NCBI RefSeq assembly: GCF_004339595.1
Contig: NZ_SMFU01000007.1
Location: 514,658-578,657 of the forward strand
Source: Marinobacterium mangrovicola
GTDB lineage: Bacteria > Pseudomonadota > Gammaproteobacteria > Pseudomonadales > Balneatricaceae
Length of the DNA: 64,000 bases
Direction of reading: 5' to 3'
Shown here: positions 10,642 through 19,657 of the stretch, piece after piece
Layout of the letters: each line of letters starts with the position of its first letter
How positions within the stretch are numbered: position 1 is the first letter of the stretch
The notes under the pieces: model-generated
The model's input: the letters and a program-made list of their open reading frames with translations, nothing else
The model's database searches: none
What the model was told of the DNA's origin: nothing
Program-made: the position numbers and the translations under genes

Positions 10642-11484
10642 TCAGGCAAAACCGGTCAGTTTACGCAGGTCTTCAATGACGGTGTTGCCTTCGCTGGAGG
10701 GCAGGCCATCTTCGGTCAGCTCGTTGAGGCGGGTAACCCCGTCGACGCTGCCGCGCTCGGACAAGTACTGCAGAATCGCTTCCGGGTCCAGTCGTGCGAG
10801 CAGGTCTTCACCGCTCCAGTAGCCCAGCATGGCGATGATGCCGTAAGCACCCCAGTTGGATACGTCGGCAATCAGCAGTTCATCGACGCGGGTGGCGGCA
10901 GGTACGATGTTCAGCTTGCTGATCGCATCGTAAATGTTGCCCATGCCGATCTCGTTGCCACCGTCACCGATGCCGATGGTGGGGCAGTTCGCTGCCTTAA
11001 CAAAGGTATCGAAGCAGGCGGTACGCGGACTGATGCTTTCGCCGCGCATGTTGTAGTAGCCGCCATCCTCTGCCTGTCCCGGGCGCTCAATGGAAAGCAC
11101 CACGTCCGGATCAAAGCGGGCAAGGGCTTCCAGGGCTTCAAGCTCGCGCTCGTCATGCTCGCCGACCTGGATCTCGTGGACCTTGTAGTCAGGTGCCAGC
11201 ATTTTGGAGATCGGCTTGCCGCAGACAATTACCGGGTCGGCGCCAAGATATGCCAGGGTCTGGTAGAGCGCGATGGCACCCACGGGGCCATCAGTTTCAA
11301 AGGTATCGACCACCGGGAAGCCAGTGCCGATCAGGACCGTGCCCTTGGCTTTGCGCAGGAAATTGGCGGCGCGCTCGTAATAGCCTTCACGCAGTGCGGG
11401 CTGGACATCCTTCATGCCGCGCAGGTTTTTGCGTACCAGCAGGTCTTCGATCTGTTTGCTCAGTTGTGTGTCTGTCATGGCCAT
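10642..11484 (-). CDS. DUF4392 protein, D-glutamate cyclase C-terminal-domain type
   Basis: A 280-residue protein of the DUF4392 (GLUCM-like) family. This family forms the C-terminal half of vertebrate mitochondrial D-glutamate cyclase (DGLUCY), which turns D-glutamate into 5-oxo-D-proline. Visible conserved stretches are GTGFPV, ETDGPVGA near the start and GIGDGGNEIGMGN in the middle, suggestive of a substrate or metal site. No signal peptide. It follows pxpC by 11 bases and is part of the same minus-strand operon as the 5-oxoprolinase genes. The activity of the stand-alone bacterial protein is inferred from the family and context. Confidence 0.85.
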   Translation of the reverse strand: MAMTDTQLSKQIEDLLVRKNLRGMKDVQPALREGYYERAANFLRKAKGTVLIGTGFPVVDTFETDGPVGAIALYQTLAYLGADPVIVCGKPISKMLAPDYKVHEIQVGEHDERELEALEALARFDPDVVLSIERPGQAEDGGYYNMRGESISPRTACFDTFVKAANCPTIGIGDGGNEIGMGNIYDAISKLNIVPAATRVDELLIADVSNWGAYGIIAMLGYWSGEDLLARLDPEAILQYLSERGSVDGVTRLNELTEDGLPSSEGNTVIEDLRKLTGFA

Positions 11485-11495
11485 ACTGTCCTGTA

Positions 11496-12437
11496 TCAGG
11501 CTGTCACTTTGATCGGTTCTATGTTGTCGTTGAAGCGCTTCTGCAGCAGCAGCTGGTTATGCGCTTCGGCCTGGGTATAGGGTTCGAATGTTACCTCGGT
11601 GCCGGGGAGCATCTGTGCCAGGCGCGCGGTGTCTCCGGAGAACAGGCTGCCGATCTTCGGGTAGCCGCCGATGGTCTGGCGGTCATTCAGCAGCACGATA
11701 GGCTGGCCGTCGGCCGGCACCTGAATAGCACCCAGGCAGATACCCTCGGAGAGAATACCGTTGATCGACGGAGAGATCGCCGGGCCTTCCATGCGATAGC
11801 CCATGCGGTCGGCACGGTCGCTGATCTTGTAGGTGCTGGTAAAGAAGATCTGCTTCTGCACCTCGCTGAAGGCATCCTGCTGGTAGCCCAGGATGACGCG
11901 CAGTGGCGCTTTGCTGGCGTAGTCGGGGCGGTATTGCTTTGGCAGGGTGAAGCCGCCGGCGTTTGCGGCCGGCGCGCAGGGTAGCAGATCGCCGGCCTGG
12001 AGTTTCTGGCCGTTGAGGCCGCCGAGCTTTTCGCGCTGGACCGTGGCGCTGCTGTCGAACATCGGCGCAATGTCAAAGCCGCCGCTGACCGCCAGATAAC
12101 CGCGGGCGCCGCACTTGCTGAAACCGGCTTCAATGCGCTGGCCGGCTTTGACCGGGTGAGCGGTCCAGCCATCAACTTCTTCGCCGCCGATCTTTAGCGG
12201 CATTTCGCCGCCGGTGAATGCGACCCAGGTATCGACCTGGGCTTCAATCACCAGACCGCCGATGCTGACCTCCAGCGCCGTGGCGTTGTCATCATTGCCC
12301 AGCAGGCGGTTGGCCCAGCGAAAGGCAAAAGGATCCAGCGGGCCGCCGGTGGTCAGGCCGATACGGTGATGGCCGAAGCGACCCAGGTCGGTGATCAGGG
12401 TCATTAGCCCGGGTTGCAGTACGTTAAGTCCGCTCAC
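11496..12437 (-). CDS. pxpC: 5-oxoprolinase subunit PxpC
   Basis: Subunit C of the ATP-dependent bacterial 5-oxoprolinase PxpABC, which opens 5-oxoproline (pyroglutamate) to glutamate in the cytoplasm. The 313-residue protein has the KipA / biotin-dependent-carboxyltransferase-like fold of this family, with the opening LQPGLMTLITDLGR and the RIGLTTGGPLDPFAFRWAN segment. Its start codon overlaps the pxpB stop by 4 bases, so the two are translationally coupled. Older annotations call it an allophanate hydrolase subunit 2 or KipI antagonist; the adjacent pxpA makes the 5-oxoprolinase role the better choice. Confidence 0.93.
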   Translation of the reverse strand: MSGLNVLQPGLMTLITDLGRFGHHRIGLTTGGPLDPFAFRWANRLLGNDDNATALEVSIGGLVIEAQVDTWVAFTGGEMPLKIGGEEVDGWTAHPVKAGQRIEAGFSKCGARGYLAVSGGFDIAPMFDSSATVQREKLGGLNGQKLQAGDLLPCAPAANAGGFTLPKQYRPDYASKAPLRVILGYQQDAFSEVQKQIFFTSTYKISDRADRMGYRMEGPAISPSINGILSEGICLGAIQVPADGQPIVLLNDRQTIGGYPKIGSLFSGDTARLAQMLPGTEVTFEPYTQAEAHNQLLLQKRFNDNIEPIKVTA

Positions 12438-13111
12438 AGTTCACCTCCCAGTTCCAGGTAGCGCTCCTTATCAATCGGCTCGAAGCTGACCCGGTCACCC
12501 ACCTGTACCGGCATGCAGGGATCGGCTTCCGGGTTGAACATGCGGGTGGGGCAGCGGCCGATCAGGTTCCAGCCGCCCGGAGAGGCTGCCGGATAGATCG
12601 CGGTCTGGCGGTCGGCGATGGCGACCGATCCGCGAGGCACAACCTGGCGGGGGGTGGAAAGACGCGGTGCGGCGATGCGCTCGTCGACCTGGCCCAGGTA
12701 AGCAAAGCCGGGGGCGAAGCCGATGGCGTAAACGCGGTATTCGGTGCTGGCGTGCAGGTCGATTACATCGCTGACGCTCATGCCTGCACGCTCGGCCAGG
12801 GCGTCGAGGTCCGGGCCGGACTCGCTGGAGTACCACACAGGCAGCTTGATCAGGCTGCCTTCGCTGACTTCCTCGTCTTCATCTGAGTTGCCCAGATCGG
12901 ACAGCAGGCGTTTAACCTGAAGATGGTCGAGCTGCAGTGGATCGTAGATCACCAGCAGTGATGCGTAGGAGGGCACCAGGTCGATGACGGCGCTGCCCAG
13001 GCGGGCTTCGGTCTCAGCGACGGCGCGCTGCACCTGTGCCGAGACGCGCGGATCGGTTTCCTCGCCGAAATAGAGTATCAGGGCGTTTTCGCCGGCGATC
13101 TCAATCCTCAT
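12434..13111 (-). CDS. pxpB: 5-oxoprolinase subunit PxpB
   Basis: Subunit B of 5-oxoprolinase, 225 residues, KipI / allophanate-hydrolase-subunit-1 fold. The family signature YAIGFAPGFAYLG and the GGWNLIGRCP motif are clear. It overlaps pxpA upstream and pxpC downstream by 4 bases each, which shows one translationally coupled trio. With PxpA and PxpC it hydrolyses 5-oxoproline at the cost of ATP. Confidence 0.93.
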   Translation of the reverse strand: MRIEIAGENALILYFGEETDPRVSAQVQRAVAETEARLGSAVIDLVPSYASLLVIYDPLQLDHLQVKRLLSDLGNSDEDEEVSEGSLIKLPVWYSSESGPDLDALAERAGMSVSDVIDLHASTEYRVYAIGFAPGFAYLGQVDERIAAPRLSTPRQVVPRGSVAIADRQTAIYPAASPGGWNLIGRCPTRMFNPEADPCMPVQVGDRVSFEPIDKERYLELGGEL

Positions 13112-13842
13112 TTCGACAGCATCTCCCGGATCTCGCGGATCGCTTCGACGCCTTCGATGTTATCGCCATGGACGCAGATGGTATCGATCTGCAGCTTCAG
13201 CGTGTGGCCGCTGACGGTGGTGATGGTCTGGTCTTCGGCGATCTGGCGCACCTGGGCGAGCATCTTCTCACGGTTGTGTACGGCGCCAGGCTTGGTGCGG
13301 GAAAGCAGCTTGCCGTCGTCGTCGTAGCAGCGGTCTGCAAAGGCTTCGAACAGCAGTTCGATGCCATAGTGCTCGGCTTCCTGACGGTGATTTTCTGCTT
13401 CCGGCGTTGCCTGCAGCATCAATTTAACCGGGCGGTAGTAGTCGGCGATCGCCTTCATGATCGCCTGACGTACAGATGGCTTGGCCATCATGTCGTTGTA
13501 CAAGGCGCCGTGGGGTTTGACGTAGGCCAGCTCGATGCCGGCGCAGGCGGCCATGCCGTCCAGGGCAGCCAGCTGATAGTGAATCAGGGCGTGGATCTCG
13601 TTGGCGCTGGCATGCACGGAACGGCGGCCGAAGCCCATCAGGTCCGGGTAGGCCGGATGAGCGCCAACCTGGACATTGTTCTCTTTCGCCATCCGCAGAG
13701 TTTTCTGCATCACCAGTGGGTCGCCGGCGTGGAAGCCGCAGGCCACGTTGGCCTGGTCAATATGCGGCATGACGTGTTCGTCCATGCCCATGGACCAGGC
13801 GCCGAAGCTTTCGCCGAGGTCGCAGTTAAGCAGCATTGGCAT
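13108..13842 (-). CDS. pxpA: 5-oxoprolinase subunit PxpA (LamB/YcsF)
   Basis: Subunit A of 5-oxoprolinase, 244 residues, LamB/YcsF family. The characteristic opening LNCDLGESFG and the HIDQANVACGFHAGDP motif near residues 27-42 are present, with HPAYPD and VKPHGALYN further on. It is the second gene of the operon, 24 bases after the DUF1445 gene, with a GGAGGAG ribosome-binding site. The order DUF1445 - pxpA - pxpB - pxpC resembles the ycsI/ycsF/kip neighbourhood of Bacillus. Confidence 0.94.
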   Translation of the reverse strand: MPMLLNCDLGESFGAWSMGMDEHVMPHIDQANVACGFHAGDPLVMQKTLRMAKENNVQVGAHPAYPDLMGFGRRSVHASANEIHALIHYQLAALDGMAACAGIELAYVKPHGALYNDMMAKPSVRQAIMKAIADYYRPVKLMLQATPEAENHRQEAEHYGIELLFEAFADRCYDDDGKLLSRTKPGAVHNREKMLAQVRQIAEDQTITTVSGHTLKLQIDTICVHGDNIEGVEAIREIREMLSK

Positions 13843-13866
13843 AGGGATCTCCTCCTGGAAATTGAC

Positions 13867-14655
13867 TTAAAGAATGGCCAGACGGCTGTTGGGTAGATCG
13901 GTTACCAGCATGTGGCCCGGGCTGTGAGTGATACACAGCGGCGGACGCGCGGATTCGATCGCTACCTGAGGGGTTACGCCGCAGGCCCAGAATACGGGGA
14001 CTTCGCCGTCCTTGATGGTGACCGCGTCGCCGAAGTCCGGGGTGTTGATATCGCGGATGCCGATCGCGTCCGGGTCACCGAAGTGCAGCGGCGCACCGTG
14101 CACGGACGGGAAGCGGGAGCAGATCTGGATAGCGCGGATCGCATCGGCCGGTTTCATCGGGCGCATGCTGACTACCGTGGTGCCGCTGAAGCGACCGGCG
14201 CTCTTGCATTCGATGTTGGTGCGGTACATCGGCACGTTGACCTTCTCGCTGATGTTGCGAATCTCGAGGCCGTCGGCCAGTAGCGCTTCCTCAAAGGAGA
14301 AGGAGCAGCCTAGCAGGAAGGCGACCATGTCGTCCTGCCAGTATTCTTTGATGTCGGTAACTTCCCGTTGCAGCACGCCCTGTTCATAGATGCGGTAGCG
14401 CGGCACGTCGGTGCGGATATCTACGTCTTCGCCCAGTTCCGGCAGCATAAAGTCACCCGGTGATGCGGACATGCCGATCAGCGGGCAGGGCTTGGGGTTG
14501 AACTGGCAGAACTTAAGGAATTCATCGGCATAGTCCGCTGGCAAAATTGCCAGGTTGCCCTGAACGAAACCTGCGCAGTAGCCGGAGGTATTAGTGCTGA
14601 ATTCGCCGCTGCGAATCTGCTGACGAAGCTGGTAGGGAGAGAGAATATCCGCCAT
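13867..14655 (-). CDS. DUF1445/YcsI protein, D-glutamate cyclase N-terminal-domain type
   Basis: A 262-residue DUF1445 protein, often labelled putative hydro-lyase or YcsI. The same domain forms the N-terminal half of vertebrate D-glutamate cyclase. Visible conserved stretches are [25 protein letters not shown] and [12 protein letters not shown], and a near C-terminal [13 protein letters not shown]. It is the first gene of the minus-strand operon, and its upstream region carries two inverted repeats. Together with the DUF4392 protein six kilobases downstream in the transcript it probably supplies a D-glutamate or 5-oxo-D-proline step; that is an inference. Confidence 0.85.
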   Translation of the reverse strand: MADILSPYQLRQQIRSGEFSTNTSGYCAGFVQGNLAILPADYADEFLKFCQFNPKPCPLIGMSASPGDFMLPELGEDVDIRTDVPRYRIYEQGVLQREVTDIKEYWQDDMVAFLLGCSFSFEEALLADGLEIRNISEKVNVPMYRTNIECKSAGRFSGTTVVSMRPMKPADAIRAIQICSRFPSVHGAPLHFGDPDAIGIRDINTPDFGDAVTIKDGEVPVFWACGVTPQVAIESARPPLCITHSPGHMLVTDLPNSRLAIL

Positions 14656-14730
14656 TGATGCAAAGCCCTCTTTATCAAAAAGAACAAACTTTAAGTATAG
14701 AACTGAGTTTATAGGGACAAATGCCTTTGT

Positions 14731-14772
14731 CTAATCAAATAGATTAGTGATAGTGATAAGAAAAAGTTATCA
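14731..14772. promoter_or_regulatory. Two inverted repeats, candidate LysR operator
   Basis: CTAATC-AAATA-GATTAG (14731-14747) and TGATAA-GAAAAAG-TTATCA (14754-14772) lie 76-117 bases upstream of the DUF1445 start. The second contains a T-N11-A core (T14757, A14769) within a dyad, the classical LysR-type box, and the operon encodes a LysR protein. Confidence 0.55.
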
Positions 14773-14826
14773 GAAGGTGCGGCCTAAAGACAGAGGTGAA
14801 GCCTAGCAGAAAACAGAAAGGGGAGA

Positions 14827-14852
14827 ATGACGGCGCCGCATAGCGCCGTCAT
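14827..14852 (-). terminator. Terminator hairpin downstream of tal
   Basis: A perfect 10-bp stem (14827-14836 with 14843-14852), 6-nt loop, 14 bases after the tal stop on the minus strand. The following T-rich stretch is interrupted by C, so it is a moderate terminator. Confidence 0.65.
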
Positions 14853-14865
14853 GGATGGGGGCAGC

Positions 14866-15825
14866 TTAACGGCTGAGCAGTTGTTCCAGGGTGACCTGGT
14901 CCTTGGCGAAATTGCGAATCCCCTCGGCCAGTTTCTCGGTGGCCATGGCGTCGCCGTTCATCGCCCAGCGGAAACCGGATTCAGCCAGTACCGACTTGGC
15001 ATCGGCATCCGCTGAAGACTCGGGGGACAGGCGGCGCTCCAGCGGGGCATCCACTTCAGAAAGTTCTTTCAGCAGTGCCGGGGAGATCGTCAGGCGATCG
15101 CAGCCGGCCAGCTCCTGGATTTCACCGATATTGCGGAAGCTCGCGCCCATAACCACGGTGTTGTAGTCGTGGGTCTTGTAGTACTGGTAGATGCGGCTGA
15201 CCGACTGCACGCCCGGATCGTTGGCACCGGTGAAGTCTGCCTGTGGGTCACGCGCCTTGTACCAGTCGAGAATACGGCCCACGAACGGAGAGATCAGGTA
15301 AACGCCTGCGTCGGCGCAGGCCTGGGCCTGGCTGAAGCCGAACAGCAACGTCAGATTGCACTGGATTCCCTCTTTTTCCAGCTGGCGTGCCGCTTCGATC
15401 CCTTCCCAGGTCGAGGCGATCTTGATCAGTACGCGGGAGCTGTCGATACCCTGCTGTTCATAAAGGCCGATCAGGCGCTTGGCCTTTTCAACGGTGGCGT
15501 GGGTATCGAAGGAGAGGCGAGCATCAACCTCGGTAGAGATCCGCCCCGGGATGATATCGAGGATTTCGCGCCCGATCAGCACCGCCAGATAGTCACTCAT
15601 GTTGGCCAGTACTTCGGTATTGCTGCCGCCCTGCTGGCGGGCGTATGCGCGGGCTTTGTCGAGCAGCGGCGCATACTTCTCGTCCTGGCTGGCTTTCAGC
15701 AGCAGGGACGGGTTGGTGGTGGCGTCCACGGGCTTGAAGCTGCGGATGGCATCGATATCACCGGTGTCGGCAACGACGGTGGTGATCTGCTTAAGCTGTT
15801 CTAGCTGATCCATGTGGGTGTTCAT
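14866..15825 (-). CDS. tal: Transaldolase (TalB type)
   Basis: Pentose-phosphate-pathway transaldolase, 319 residues, TalB class. It has [13 protein letters not shown] at the N-terminus, the [10 protein letters not shown] motif, the [13 protein letters not shown] segment with the Schiff-base lysine, and [12 protein letters not shown]. The first ATG gives four extra residues; an internal ATG at 15813 gives the usual N-terminus and is equally possible. Its start overlaps the 3' end of dusA by about 35 bases, so translation is coupled to dusA. Confidence 0.96.
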   Translation of the reverse strand: MNTHMDQLEQLKQITTVVADTGDIDAIRSFKPVDATTNPSLLLKASQDEKYAPLLDKARAYARQQGGSNTEVLANMSDYLAVLIGREILDIIPGRISTEVDARLSFDTHATVEKAKRLIGLYEQQGIDSSRVLIKIASTWEGIEAARQLEKEGIQCNLTLLFGFSQAQACADAGVYLISPFVGRILDWYKARDPQADFTGANDPGVQSVSRIYQYYKTHDYNTVVMGASFRNIGEIQELAGCDRLTISPALLKELSEVDAPLERRLSPESSADADAKSVLAESGFRWAMNGDAMATEKLAEGIRNFAKDQVTLEQLLSR

Positions 15826-16873
15826 CCTCGTTGGATAGAGTATTCGGTGCCACGAAGCTCAGTGCTTCGCGGAAAGTATCTGTCGCCGCGCCGCGTTTAT
15901 GGCCGTTCTCGCTCAGGTAACGGCGGAACTGGCGGCCACCACGCTGGCCGTGGAACAGCCCGAGCAGGTGTTTGACCACGGCGTAAAGCGGTGCGCCTTC
16001 GGCAAGGCGGCGCTCAAGGTAGGGGATAAAGGCTTCGGCGATATGAATGCGCTCTGCCACGGGCAGGTCCGCGCCAAAGATACGGTTGTCCGCCTCGCTG
16101 AGAATCGCGTAAGGGTTCTGATACGCCTCGCGACCGATCATCACACCATCGACGTGCTTGAGGTGCTGTTCTGCTTCGTCCAGTGATTTGATACCGCCGT
16201 TGATGACCACCTCAAGCTCAGGATAGAGCTGTTTGATACGGTAAACGTGATCGTAGATCAGGGGCGGAATCTCGCGGTTCTCCTTTGGGCTCAGACCCGC
16301 CAGAATCGCTTTGCGTGCATGGATGGTGAAGCTGCGGCAGCCGCTCTCTTTTACGGTGTCGACGAAAGCGTGCAGGTGCTCGAAGCTGTCCATATCGTCG
16401 ATGCCGAGGCGATGCTTTACGGTCACCGGCAGCTTGGTCGCCGCCTGCATCTCACTCAGGCACTCGGCCACCAGCTTGGGGTGTGCCATCAGGCAGGCGC
16501 CGATCATATTGTTCTGGACGCGGTCGGACGGACAGCCGACGTTAAGGTTGACCTCGTCATAGCCCCAGTCTTCCGCCATGCGCGCGCACTCTGCCAGCTC
16601 CTGCGGATTGCTGCCGCCAAGCTGCAACGCGACCGGATGTTCGCTCGGGTCATACTTCAGGAAGCGCTCACGGTCGCCGTGGATCAGTGCGCCGGTGGTC
16701 ACCATCTCGGTATAAAGGAGGGTGTTGCGCGAGATCAGGCGGTGAAAGACGCGTGCATCCGAAGTAGTCCAATCCATCATGGGTGCAACGGAAAGTCGGC
16801 GGTCTACTTTGTCTTCGATTGCTGTCGGCTGAGCGGGCTGGTCAGGCACCTGTGTGACCGGTGTTTCTGGCAT
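15791..16873 (-). CDS. dusA: tRNA-dihydrouridine(20/20a) synthase DusA
   Basis: FMN-dependent enzyme that reduces uridines 20/20a in the tRNA D-loop. The 360-residue protein has SVAPMMDWT near the start, [12 protein letters not shown] with the catalytic cysteine, TVKHRLGID and GGIKSL, and the GREAYQNPY motif of DusA. The first 25 residues are a Pro/Gln-rich extension beyond the usual start, so a later start cannot be excluded, although no internal ATG lies before the core. It overlaps tal, forming a dusA-tal unit that is common in related gammaproteobacteria. Confidence 0.95.
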   Translation of the reverse strand: MPETPVTQVPDQPAQPTAIEDKVDRRLSVAPMMDWTTSDARVFHRLISRNTLLYTEMVTTGALIHGDRERFLKYDPSEHPVALQLGGSNPQELAECARMAEDWGYDEVNLNVGCPSDRVQNNMIGACLMAHPKLVAECLSEMQAATKLPVTVKHRLGIDDMDSFEHLHAFVDTVKESGCRSFTIHARKAILAGLSPKENREIPPLIYDHVYRIKQLYPELEVVINGGIKSLDEAEQHLKHVDGVMIGREAYQNPYAILSEADNRIFGADLPVAERIHIAEAFIPYLERRLAEGAPLYAVVKHLLGLFHGQRGGRQFRRYLSENGHKRGAATDTFREALSFVAPNTLSNEDEHPHGSARTA

Positions 16874-16985
16874 GGGCGAATCAGTATCAGTTTACGGGCG
16901 AATGGAAAAAGCCAGTCTACCACAAGGGCGTTGTGAACCACTAAATTGGGTCGTTCTGGGGAAGGCTGCAGGAACGTCGAAACCC

Positions 16986-17681
16986 TCAGGTGTTGCGGGC
17001 AGCGATGCGTGTCGCTCGACCCTCTTTGAGCCGCTGCTGGTCGGTTACTTCAAAACCAGCCAGCTCTAACAGTCGGGCGAACTCGTCGGCGGTGTAGCGG
17101 TTATGTTCGAAGTAGTCCCGGAAGCTGTCGTTCATATCCTGCGGGCTTAAACTGTCCTTGCTGAAGTCGGTGGCGGGAAAACGGTGACGCAGGAACTGTT
17201 CCAGAGGTTGGCGAATATTGTCGGTCAGTATCAGTGAGCCCCCAGGTTTGATCCAGTGGTGCAGACGTTGAAACAGCACCATCGGCTGGAACAGCTCATG
17301 GATCAGCATATTGGCAAGGCAGGCATCGATGGAGTCCATTGGGAACACTTCCTCGCCCGGCGCGTTAAGGTCGGCGATACGTATCTCCAGGTTATCGGGC
17401 TTGTCCTCTATGCGGGCAAGCATATACGGCGCGACTTCGATGCCGGTCAGCCTGTACTCCGGATGTTGCATCGCCAGCTGCTTCAGGAACAGGGCAGGGC
17501 CGCAGCCCAGGTCGACCACATGCAGCTCGCTCTCGCTGGATACGTGTTTACGCCAAAATGCCCAAAAGCCTTCATCATGGTTACGTTCATGGCTGGTCAT
17601 GGTGCGCTCGGCTGCTCTGTGCCCATCGCCGCCGTGGTGGCGATGAAGAAACTGTCGGGTGTTCTCGAGGTCTTCGCTCAT
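16986..17681 (-). CDS. Class I SAM-dependent methyltransferase
   Basis: A 231-residue methyltransferase from the ATG at 17681, which has AGGAG five bases upstream; a GTG two codons earlier lies too close to that site. The SAM-binding motif I is VVDLGCGPALF (about residues 55-65), with an acidic end of beta-2 (GIEVAP) and IRIADLNAP, and the post-I LKPGG-like motif is IKPGGSL. The N-terminus is His/Arg-rich. The substrate cannot be read from the sequence. It stands alone between dusA and the divergent dgkA. Confidence 0.85.
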   Translation of the reverse strand: MSEDLENTRQFLHRHHGGDGHRAAERTMTSHERNHDEGFWAFWRKHVSSESELHVVDLGCGPALFLKQLAMQHPEYRLTGIEVAPYMLARIEDKPDNLEIRIADLNAPGEEVFPMDSIDACLANMLIHELFQPMVLFQRLHHWIKPGGSLILTDNIRQPLEQFLRHRFPATDFSKDSLSPQDMNDSFRDYFEHNRYTADEFARLLELAGFEVTDQQRLKEGRATRIAARNT

Positions 17682-17906
17682 AGCCACTCCTGGGTTAGCC
17701 GTTAAGCTCGCTGCGGTACCCTGGCGATTAGGTTTCTGCGTTTGGAGACCGAAAAATGAACTTCAATCCCTTTTTTATCGGGACTTTAAAGTTCTCTTAA
17801 GCAAAATAAAGTATAAGCGGTTCTGCTGGAGTCGCAGCACCAGAAGACGCATCTGGCAGAGCGCGTCGGAATCCATAATCAGGTTATAAAATGCCGAGGT
17901 AGTAGA

Positions 17907-18281
17907 GTGATCGTTACAAAGGCCACCGGGTTTGCCCGTTTCTACCATGCAACCCGCTATTCGATGAAAGGGATACGTGCGGCTTACATCAGTGAGCCCG
18001 CATTTCGTTACGAAAGCTGGCTTGCCGCGTTAATGGCGCCTGCTTCGTTCTATATAGCCAATACTGGCTTGCAGTGGGGGCTGCTGATCGCGACGTTGCT
18101 GCTGGTCTTGGTGATGGAACTGTTAAATACGGCGATTGAGGCGATCGTGGATCGTGCCGGTACCGAATTTCATGCTTTGGCAGGGTTGGCCAAAGACCTG
18201 GGGTCAGCAGCGGTGTTTTTCGCCCTGTTTATCGTTGCTGTGGTCTGGGGCGGAATAATCTGGGATAACTTCCTTAGCTGA
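17907..18281 (+). CDS. dgkA: Diacylglycerol kinase DgkA
   Basis: Integral inner-membrane diacylglycerol kinase, 124 residues against about 122 in E. coli, recycling diacylglycerol released during membrane-derived oligosaccharide or lipid A modification. The signature ELLNTAIEAIVDR and FHALAGLAKDLGSAAV are clear, with three transmembrane helices (about 30-50, 52-72, 100-120). The start is GTG, with GAGG eight bases upstream. Confidence 0.95.
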   Translation: MIVTKATGFARFYHATRYSMKGIRAAYISEPAFRYESWLAALMAPASFYIANTGLQWGLLIATLLLVLVMELLNTAIEAIVDRAGTEFHALAGLAKDLGSAAVFFALFIVAVVWGGIIWDNFLS

Positions 18282-18811
18282 TAACGCCAGGCGTTCAAAC
18301 GAGCGTTGGTTGAATCTTGGCGGGCGGTGTACTTTGCGCTTTTGTGACGGTAGAGTACTGCCTGCTTTGGATGTATCTATAGGAAATAGATGCATTTTAT
18401 CTGCTGCTATTCGAGATATAGGTCGAAGGAAATAGACGCTGTTTGTTTGAGCCAGCGGGCTCACAAACGGAGTAACAGGTCAGGGAAGAGCTGTCATGAA
18501 TACGTGGATTGCGCGTGCCACTCTCAGTGGTACGTCCTGCCTTACACAGACATCAAAAATCTCTCTTTTTACAGCGGCGATCACTGGATCGGCGATATTG
18601 GTCGTCTGTTCTGAATATCTATCTGTTTATCGAGCCGTTATTCGCGGGCATGCCCTTTCCCTGACGTTTTCCACAATCGGGGGCGGCGAGCGCTTGCGTG
18701 TTGCTTTGGCTCCTGGGGTGCGACCGCCCGTCAGAATCTGAACGTTATAACCAGGGCTCTGCCCTGTAACGACAGCTGTATAGCTGAGTGTGCGGGGAAG
18801 AACCGCTTGCA
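18282..18811. other. 530-bp intergenic region with repeats and hairpin
   Basis: Two near-identical 13-mers AGGAAATAGA(T/C)GC lie at 18381-18393 and 18427-18439. A hairpin at 18441-18468 pairs GTTTG..GAGCC with GGCTC..CAAAC. An 81-codon frame at 18496-18741 has a passable GGGAAG upstream and one hydrophobic stretch, but its composition looks random and I do not call it a gene. The region probably carries the promoter of the following three-gene unit. Confidence 0.45.
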
Positions 18812-19648
18812 ATGAATTTTTCAGATAAACCAAACAGCTCAGCCGAGCCTGAGAATCGACTGACAATGAAAATCACGGAGGATGTTTTGCCTACCACTAA
18901 TCCGGTTTTAAACATCGGCGCCCTGGTCGAACAGAGCAACGACCGTATCGCAGAGATTAAGCGAGAGCAGGGCGTGGCCATCACCGACAAAGCCAGAAAC
19001 CTGGGGTTTCTGGCCTTCTGTCTGGTTGGGGTCGGCCTGGTCGGGCTGATGGCGTTTCAGATCATCGCGGGCACTGTCGCGCTGCTTGTCGGGTTCGGCG
19101 GCCTCGCGTTTATGTTCTATGCCATTCGTTATCTAAAACTGAACGATAAGCATATCAAGCAGAAGATGCAGAACCGTGTCATCGCCAACATGATCGAAGA
19201 GGCGAAAACGCACAAGATCGAAACCCTCACCAACCTGGTGATTGATTCGCGTAACCGTCTGGATGCGGCCCGTGAGGCGCGTAACAAGATGGGCGGTTAC
19301 GTGGAGAAGATCAAAGCCCGACTCAATGAATCCGATCAGGATGCCTCGAGCTATGCCACCAAGGTGCAGATGGCAGAGCGGGTCGAGAGTGCCTACGAAA
19401 TGGTCTGCGGCAATGTAGATCGTGCCGGGGAAGCGCACAAGGCGCTGACCAAGAAGGTTGAGGAATACAAAGAGATGGCCGAGTTCTCGGACATCGTCGG
19501 TGATGCCATGGCATTCGCCAAATCCAACACCGGATCTCTTGATGAGATGCTGGGGATGGAAGCCTTTGCTGCCATTGAACAGGACTTCCAGGAGGCGATG
19601 GTCAGCATCGAGAACTCCGTGTCCGATTTTGAAATTGATAACGATTAA
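18812..19648 (+). CDS. Unknown membrane-anchored coiled-coil protein
   Basis: Not recognised. From the ATG at 18812 (GGGGAAG 11 bases upstream) it has 278 residues; an in-frame GTG at 18788 is less likely. The layout is a polar N-terminus (1-55), two adjacent transmembrane helices (about 60-105), then a long charged, mainly helical cytoplasmic region (about 110-265) with coiled-coil character, including a KKVEEYKEMAEF stretch, and an acidic tail. It is the first of three closely spaced genes ending in a TAXI-type binding protein. A scaffold or shape-related role is possible but not shown. Confidence 0.65.
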   Translation: MNFSDKPNSSAEPENRLTMKITEDVLPTTNPVLNIGALVEQSNDRIAEIKREQGVAITDKARNLGFLAFCLVGVGLVGLMAFQIIAGTVALLVGFGGLAFMFYAIRYLKLNDKHIKQKMQNRVIANMIEEAKTHKIETLTNLVIDSRNRLDAAREARNKMGGYVEKIKARLNESDQDASSYATKVQMAERVESAYEMVCGNVDRAGEAHKALTKKVEEYKEMAEFSDIVGDAMAFAKSNTGSLDEMLGMEAFAAIEQDFQEAMVSIENSVSDFEIDND

Positions 19649-19657
19649 AGAACGACC

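Noticed and set aside
10540..11580. Long plus-strand open frames opposite pxp/DUF4392 genes, and a similar one at 13036-13896
   Set aside because: They are antisense shadows of well-recognised minus-strand genes, caused by codon bias in GC-rich DNA.
18496..18741. 81-codon frame with one hydrophobic stretch
   Set aside because: There is a passable GGGAAG upstream, but the composition is irregular and nothing supports selection for protein; kept only as a note on the intergenic region.
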